DNA of 64,000 nucleotides. Source: Daldinia sp. FL1419 (taxonomy: Eukaryota; Ascomycota; Sordariomycetes; Xylariales; Hypoxylaceae). The translations under genes and the position numbers were made by a program. Of the stretch, positions 57,636 through 64,000 are shown in pieces (positions within the stretch are counted from its first letter, which is position 1; the number at the start of each line of letters is the position of its first letter). Below the pieces are notes generated by a model. That model was not told where the DNA came from. It did not search any database and worked only from the letters and a program-made list of their open reading frames with translations. The stretch covers positions 1 to 64,000 of the forward strand of contig MU623346.1 in assembly GCA_025201765.1 (NCBI GenBank), in the 5' to 3' direction.

Positions 57636-60600
57636 ATCGCGCATCATGTGCGAACTTACTAACGTCTTATTAGCTAAATCATCCCGCGCCCGCTAATAAT
57701 CATTAGGGCTTGAAGAGTCGCTAGAGCCGTTTGAATGCCTCTATCAAGGCGATTGCTAGTGACTTCCCAAAAGCAAGAGCACTCAGCTCAGATTCTCTAA
57801 CGGGTACACTGCATTAAGATGATATTAAGTGCCCAGCCATAACCCTCTGGAATTCTTGGCTAATGTTATTCCTGAAACTGGGAATTGTGGCTGGCGGGTG
57901 GGAGGGCAACATAAGTCACACCTGCTCCGGATGGGCTCCGTTGCATCAGCCAAGGCGAATCACGCGGTGATGGTCCGTCGTCTCCGAAAGTGATAGAACT
58001 CGAGAACAGGAAGCTTTTACGAGTAGGTGCTGCAGCTAGCGTCGGGCCTTGAACACGAATATAATACCAAAATCGATACGGAGGGTGTTCTCACGATGGC
58101 AACGTACACGTGAATACTTATTAAGGGTTCTAGCCATCCACGCAACCAAAATATTATTCAATTAATTCACATCTGGGCCAGAGTGTAGTATCTAGTACAT
58201 CTATACGCCAGGTCCTCAGTCCTCGTAATTTCGAGGGTTGAGTAAGGTGGTCCAATATTCAAGCTCCGCGAGGAATAAGTCGACTAGATTTTAGGATCCA
58301 AGACTAGAAGCTAACAAAGGCCTACAAAATTGTGTCTATGATTGGCCAACATAATCGGATTCGGCTAGAAATGCAGCTTAACGTTAGGAATCCTGACAGT
58401 TTTTTTTTGTCCTACCTGCTCGAGAGGGAGCCATCGAGGCTTCGCCGTGAGAAGCCGGATCGTTCAAAGGTCGAGAGCGTGGACGAATTCTCTCATCTGA
58501 TTGGTCGAATCGCAATTAGCCACTAAATATATAGGAAACAGTCCTTATTCATTAGATGTTGCTGAAAGGCTACTTTAGTTAACAGCTATACGATCCACCT
58601 GCGATTTGGAGCATGTTCGGTCAGTCGACCTAATGAAAATGCAAATATCGAAAGAACGTATTACAAATTTATAGTAAAGCCGAGCCCAAAACAAAACTAC
58701 CTAGCCGAGGTTCCGTCGGACACCTACTTGAGAGGTTCTAGAGGAGTTTATAGATGTATGGATCCGTATGTTGACGCCATTACGGGAAATCGATAATAAG
58801 CATCTCTTGCCGTCTTGCCGCCTTGCCGTCGAGTCTTGGTCTCTTGGTAAAGTCTTGTTTCGACTTTCTGATAGCTTGGCGGATATTTAGATCAATGATT
58901 TCTATAAGACTAAAATGGTTCATTATTCAAGGGGATGGGGTTACAACGCCAATCTATACTACTACGTATTTGGTCCCAATCCCAATCCCAATCCAAGAAA
59001 GATCCTTGGTAGACGTGGGTTACAATGCGAGGCACATATGTGAAAGAACCTCCATAATTACAGGGATTATAGGGATTGCAGGGATGATTGTAGGGGCTTC
59101 TTCGGAGCCCTTACTTTTTCACAGTACAACCCCGGCCGCCACGCCGCGACCGACCCGAATAAAAACTCCACTAAATCGTTTACCCACTATTCCACTGTAG
59201 CCACTAACAGCACTGGGTTGCCCACTAATTTACGAATTGAGGCGTTGTTCGGGGTACTAAGCTCCCCTGACGAATCAGATGGTCGGAGCCTCAACATGTG
59301 CTCTAAGCTACAACTCTAATTCGTCTTCAACCACTAACGACACGTTTTCTGATTGGATAGAGTTACTTATTAGTTCAAACTTGGTTCAACTCAGGTTAAC
59401 TTTATTCAACCCCAATTCAACTATTCAAAACCTACCAACTACGAATACTAAGCCGCTAATATCAAATATATGAAGCTTTTTATCAGCCTAGTCTCGTTCC
59501 CGTGTGCATAAATCATGAAAAAACGTGGTCGAATATCGTCAGCTTCGGTTCCCCTTCGATTTAGCTTCCATGCATCAGGCCCCTTCGACGTCAAATATGA
59601 TTCGTTTCTCGCCGGTCCTTTTGTCCGCTAAATAATTATGCCCTTCGAAAAACCATGCGCTCTGAGAGATCTACCATCTCGATCTAGACATTTGCCCGTC
59701 AAGGGACCACACGGTTCCGTATTATCTTATGTACGGAATATATACAAGTGCCCCCGTAGCTCGTAGCCGAGCAATAGTCGAGACCTAAGTCTCGCCAGTC
59801 TCTCCTGATGCCTCGAGATACTCCCACGCATTGGATCGCCATCTTACATAAAGATAATTGATCTATTTGCCATGTTTCTAGCCGCATTAGCACCCGCGAA
59901 AAGAAAGGAGAGAAACAAGAGATAGGCGATGTACTCGTCAGAATCAAGAAAATCCCACACCCTATAGTAATCCGCAGGCGTACTCGAATCTGCCCAGTGC
60001 ATCGAGCATCATGCAAAAAGACCAACCGCACTTCTTATATGTTAATTATTATGTTGCAATAGGTAGTAGTTGTCACTACCTACTTGTGGACACCGACGTA
60101 ATGGAAGAACTACCCAAGTCTGGTCCGGTCTACGATATTGCATCCACATTTGCAGACCATACTGCATAATTACTGATCCGTGTAACCTGCATTTTTATCT
60201 CATGTTAAACAGACTACCAATAAGCGAAGCGGGCTCGGAAGGACCGCCCGGAGTGGTGGGATTGTAATGCCTGAGTTCCCGTCCTACCAGGTCTTCCAGG
60301 TCTGCAGCGTGTCATCCGTTCAAAAGAAAAAAAAAAGAAAAAAGAAGAAGAAGAAGAAGCAGCGTAAAGCAACTTACGGCCCGCCCTTTTCCACCTTGTG
60401 TGTCCACCATATCCATGTGTACGTCCATATACGTCCTTGTACATCTCGCATGTTGTTGGTTAGCTGACTCGGAGTCCCCTGTCACAAAGAAACTTGCCTT
60501 AAAATCGTGGTCTGCCTGAAAGCTAGGATCCTAGACTGCTAAGGAAAAAGATACAAAAACACGGCACGTCCCTTCAGCTACAGATAAATCTGCTTTTTCG

Positions 60601-60778
60601 GTTTCTGCTGTCAGCATCAAGTCCCTATCGGGTGACAGGCCCCCCCTTGCTTCCCATCTATTGCCTGCCGTTTCCTTTGCGCATTAGATTTGCAGAATCC
60701 TTAAACCTTGGTCACCCAGATCGATCTCTAGAGAAGCACATACAACCAAAATTAAAACCAGCGCTCATACAAACAACC
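57636..60778. other. 3.1-kb gene-free region upstream of PHO84
   Basis: No gene is recognisable. Clusters of short degenerate direct repeats lie at 58805-58850 (CTTGCCG units), 58975-58997 (CCCAAT units), 59060-59095 (AGGGATT units) and 59370-59435 (TTCAAC units about every 10 bp). An A-rich/GAA tract lies at 60325-60360. The right end is the PHO84 promoter and leader. Confidence 0.5.
59370..59435. repeat. Degenerate TTCAAC direct repeats, about 10-bp period
   Basis: Six copies of TTCAA/GTTAAC-like hexamers are spaced roughly 8-11 bp apart, that is, about one helical turn. Seen directly; no function assigned. Confidence 0.6.
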
Positions 60779-62677
60779 ATGGCCGAAGCCACGCCCGATA
60801 CGACGGCTCAGGCGTTCGCCTCCAAGACCTCTGGCGGCAACAACGCTTATCACAACTTTCACAATGACTTTTTACACATCCAAGATCCTAACGAGCGACG
60901 TCGTCTCGCGCTCGCTGAGATCGACAAGGCTCCCTTCGGATGGTACCATGTCAGGTAGGAGTTTGCTCACATATTCCCCGCGTCGCAGCGATTATCGCTA
61001 CGAGAAGCTAACTAGATGGGACATAGAGCTTGCATCGTCGCCGGTATTGGTTTCTTCACGGATTCATACGACATCTTTGCCGTCAGCTTGTTAAACACCA
61101 TGCTGGGAATTGTCTACTACCCGCAAACTGGTAAATTGCCTACCTCTTCTGATAACGCTATTAAGCTGTCCACTTCCGCCGGTACCGTCGTCGGTCAGTT
61201 AGTCTTCGGTTGGCTTGCGGACCATGTCGGACGAAAGCGCATGTACGGTCTTGAGTTGATTATTATCATTTTCGCAACTCTCGGTCAGGCCCTCGCCTCT
61301 GGTTCTCCTTCGATTAACATTGTCGGTCTTATCATCTTTTGGCGTGTCCTTCTCGGAGTCGGTATTGGTGGAGACTACCCGCTGTCCAGTATCATTACCT
61401 CGGAATTCGCCACGACGAAATGGCGAGGAGCTATGATGGGTGCTGTCTTTGCTATGCAAGGTATCGGACAGCTCGTCTGCGCATTCGTCATGTTGTTTGT
61501 TACTCTAGGCTTCAAAGAGATACTCTCCGCTTCCCCGAGCACTACCGAGTGCGATGGATACTGTGCCATTGCGGTCGACAAGATGTGGAGGACTCTGATC
61601 GGATTCGGTGCTGTTCCTGCGTGCATCGCCCTCTACTACCGATTAACGATTCCCGAGACTCCTGTAGGTCATTTGCCTACGCATAGACGCGATGAGCAAG
61701 ATTTGCTGACATCAGTATTAGCGTTACACCTTCGATATTGGTCGCGATGTTGAGAAGGCTGCCGACGATGTCAAAGCCTACATTTCCGGCAAGCGTGAGG
61801 GTCACCCTGATGATATCGCTCGCATACAAGCCCGCGAAGCCGCCCAAGCCCAGATGACCGTCCCGAAGGCTAGCTGGAGCGACTTCTGCCGTCACTATGC
61901 CATCCCCAAGAACGGTCTCCTCCTATTTGGAACTGCTGGTTCATGGTTCATGCTTGACGTTGCATGTAAGTGATTTCTGGATCTAATCAGGTTTCGAGCA
62001 AGAAAATACTAACGATAAGCCTAGTCTACGGTCTATCTTTAAACAACGCTGTTATTTTAGAAGTTATCGGCTACTCTACCAAGGATACCAGCAGCACCTA
62101 CGAGCTCCTATACAATACGGCCATCGGTAACCTTATCATTGTCTTGGCTGGTGCCGTCCCGGGATACTGGGTCTCAGTCGCCACGCTTGACACACTCGGC
62201 CGAAAGACCATCCAGATGGGTGGATTCATCATCTTGACTATTCTCTTTGTCGTCATGGGTTTTGCCTACAACCACATTTCTAGCAACGGACTTCTAGCCA
62301 TCTACGTCCTTGCACAATTCTTCTTCAACTTCGGTCCCAACATGACCACCTTCATCGTCCCCGGCGAAGTATTCCCCACCCGTTACCGATCTACTTCTCA
62401 CGGTATCTCAGCCGCCTCCGGTAAGGTTGGTTCCATCATTGGTCAGGGCGCCATCTCGATCCTTCGAACGCACGGAGCTACCAAGGATAACGAAAACCCC
62501 TGGATGGACCACGTGCTCGAGATTTACGCGCTATTCATGCTTCTCGGTATTTTCACCACATTCTTTATCCCTGAGACCAAGCGCAAGACTCTCGAAGAGC
62601 TCTCGGGTGAGGACCAACCTGCGCCTCTACCGGCTACCAAGGCTAGCAGCCAGACCAAGACCGCGGAGTCGCTATAA
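60779..62677 (+). CDS. PHO84: High-affinity phosphate:proton symporter (PHO84 type)
   Basis: A plasma-membrane MFS transporter taking up inorganic phosphate with protons. Four exons (60779-60954, 61027-61663, 61722-61965, 62025-62677) encode 569 residues. The start CCATGG is preceded by an A/C-rich leader. Joins restore GWYHVR|ACIVAGIGFFTDSYD, IPETP|RYTFDIGRD and LDVA|FYGLSLNNAVILEVIGY. The family signature GIGGDYPLSSIITSE occurs near residue 172, the MFS loop DHVGRKRMYG after the second helix, and FNFGPNMTTFIVPGEVFPTRYRST in the second half. Twelve membrane helices can be counted, with a central cytoplasmic loop between helices 6 and 7 that spans the second and third exons. The C-terminus (IPETKRKTLEELSGEDQ) is typical. 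The family is normally induced by phosphate starvation through Pho4/NUC-1, but I find no CACGTG box in the 700 bp upstream. Confidence 0.96.
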
Positions 62678-63085
62678 TACTTTCCTTGTACCTTTTTTTT
62701 TTCTAGGATGAAATTATTATTGTGTGCTTGTGCGCAAACGCGAAAAAAAACACTATAACATGACGAAGTCATGGACTAGGCTCCATAGAGACGAGTATTT
62801 GTCTGATCCATCATGTGGACGGGGCGGCATTTGATGACATTGACACGAACAACATCTGGCCCCCTTGCGTTTTTTTGTATCAATATAGATTAATATACCC
62901 AATTCAATCGTTAAGTTTCCTTCTATTCTGTCTAAACTACTACAGCCAAAGTAAGCAAGCCACTTGGCCTTTTTTTTTTTTTTTGATTCGTGTAATTAGC
63001 TCTGGCTTAGCTACCTAGGTACTATTCACAACGCTTCATTTCTACCTTGCGTTCTGCCACAGCTCAGTATAATAGAGGAACAGAT
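62678..63085. other. Intergenic between convergent PHO84 and DUF427 gene
   Basis: Contains T-runs (62692-62702, 62970-62984) and no gene. Confidence 0.6.
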
Positions 63086-63566
63086 TTATACTCCCGTCAC
63101 ATCGACTTTGGTTTTATCTACCCCCTGATTAGACCCATATCACCTCTTTAGAAGCTTTAGAAGCTCTCAGCAAAAAGGGGTTAACCACTCACAAAAAGCA
63201 ACATAATCCTTAATATTCTTCGCCTTATCAAACGGCGCGGGATAGTACCACGCAGCATTCGTAAGCTCCTTATCTGCGCGGGCACAAGTAATTAGTATGT
63301 AGTTCCGTGATACCCGGTACTTCTACTTCGGCCCCCTCCCCTCCCTTCTTACGCAGAGAGACAGTTTACTACGCACCACCGACTTTGATCGTGTAGTAGT
63401 CCGCGTCGCCCTTCCACCCGCAGTACGTGTGCAAGTCCGTCTTGCTGAAGAACTCGGGCTTGAGGGACGACGGCGGGAAGTACACGTTCCCCTCGACGAG
63501 CTCGTAGACGGAGGAGGAGGCGATTACGGTGCCGTCCACGGCGGCTTGGACGTGCCCGGATGGCAT
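63086..63566 (-). CDS. DUF427 domain protein
   Basis: Three exons (63566-63377, 63273-63193, 63117-63086) give exactly 100 residues, the usual length for a stand-alone DUF427 protein. Conserved features: VYELVEGNVYFPPSSL, the HTYCGWKGDADYYTIKVGD core, NAAWYYPAPFDKAKNIKDYVAFYK and a C-terminal KVDV. The splices create VGD|KELTNAAWYY and VAFY|KTKVDV; without them the reading ends early after VGGA. DUF427 proteins are small beta-rich proteins found in bacteria and fungi whose function is not established. It converges with PHO84. Confidence 0.92.
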
Positions 63567-63696
63567 GGCTGGTTATTTGTTTAATTCGAGGTTTTTAATT
63601 TTAGGTTCTTACTTTACGACTGATGGGATTGCTTGGAGCTTAGAGCTTAGTGGGTAAGGGTTGGTGAGAATGAGAAGAAGATTAATAAGTTGGACA

Positions 63697-63714
63697 GGGC
63701 AGGGCAGGGCAGGG
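63697..63714 (+). repeat. (GGGCA)n array with G-quadruplex potential
   Basis: Four GGG runs separated by two bases (CA) fit the G4 consensus. It lies about 130-150 bp upstream of the DUF427 start codon, on the strand opposite the gene's coding strand. Confidence 0.7.
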
Positions 63715-63829
63715 ATACAATAACGGCGCTGCATGACGCTACCTAGGTAGGTACCTAGGTTACTCAATTGTTTGCTACAATGTTGCGGGGTAATCAGCTT
63801 AGAAGGGTTCTAGAAGGATTCCCGCGCAG

Positions 63830-63847
63830 TAGGTACCTAGGTACCTA
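63830..63847. repeat. Perfect 18-bp AGGT/ACCT palindrome
   Basis: TAGGTACCTAGGTACCTA equals its own reverse complement. It belongs to the same dispersed family as 51575-51594. Confidence 0.9.
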
Positions 63848-64000
63848 GTTCGTGATGCCCACGAAAAAGGTAGGTACTATGTAAGTACCTTGTAGTTGTA
63901 CATACATGACGGGAATAGGTAATACCTTGGGTACTCAGGTATATATGCTACTCCGGCACTATGCATCAATGGAGTAAGTAGGTACCTATTTCGTCAGACC

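Larger units (their letters stand above)
63567..64000. other. Upstream region of the DUF427 gene, window end
   Basis: Holds a GGGCA array (63697-63714) and several AGGT/ACCT palindromes (63741-63760, 63830-63847). No gene is seen. Confidence 0.6.

Noticed and set aside
58823..59200. A 125-codon frame in the gene-free region before PHO84
   Set aside because: Its 'IPIPIP' and 'GIIGIAGMIVG' runs are translations of short tandem repeats, so the frame looks accidental.
1..64000. CRISPR arrays, bacterial operons, riboswitches, secondary-metabolite cluster, intact transposons
   Set aside because: None are visible: the genome is eukaryotic, no polyketide or peptide synthetase, transposase or reverse transcriptase sequence is seen, and no LTR pair was found by eye.

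Overview
The window is chromosomal DNA of a filamentous ascomycete (Pezizomycotina, most likely a Sordariomycete). The evidence is a fungal URA2-type CPSase/ATCase fusion, an AreB-type GATA factor, fungal YVC1, PPG1 and PHO84 homologues, and many short introns (mostly 47-140 nt) with GT..AG ends and CTAAC-like branch sites. I see no virus, plasmid or intact mobile element. Every spliced model below has a summed coding length divisible by three and joins into the expected protein at each junction. All exon edges were read by eye, without transcript data.

Layout. 2.2-10.8 kb: an FMN-barrel protein and the 2240-residue pyrimidine enzyme URA2, both on the minus strand. 10.8-14.8 kb: a 4 kb gene-free stretch. 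14.8-18.5 kb: a YVC1-like vacuolar TRP channel, convergent with a tiny membrane protein (19.2-19.5). 21.2-23.8 kb: a BTB-like fungal protein interrupted by an assembly gap flanked by an exact 97-bp duplication. 24.7-30.7 kb: cohesin loader SCC2, divergent from RNA polymerase I subunit RPA12 (31.5-32.1), which converges on deoxyhypusine hydroxylase (32.2-33.3). Then come tRNA-Gln, pyridoxamine-phosphate oxidase PDX3 (34.3-35.1), a bZIP factor (37.1-38.0), a large unrecognised 1416-residue repeat protein (38.7-43.2), phosphatase PPG1 (44.0-45.4), a small membrane-anchored protein (46.4-46.7), areB (47.5-49.8), KRR1 (51.8-53.0), ENP1 (53.7-55.2), an intron-containing tRNA-Met, HGH1 (56.3-57.6), a 3.1 kb gene-free stretch, a PHO84-type phosphate transporter (60.8-62.7) and a DUF427 protein (63.1-63.6).

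Most genes are housekeeping. Five act in making or running ribosomes: RPA12 (rRNA transcription), KRR1 and ENP1 (40S assembly), HGH1 (eEF2 folding) and deoxyhypusine hydroxylase (eIF5A maturation). The rest cover pyrimidine and vitamin B6 synthesis, phosphate uptake, nitrogen regulation, chromosome cohesion and vacuolar ion release. The least explained items are the 1416-residue protein with its internal 'FEDYY' repeats, the BTB-like protein, two small conserved-looking membrane proteins, and a family of AGGT/ACCT palindromic arrays scattered through intergenic DNA.
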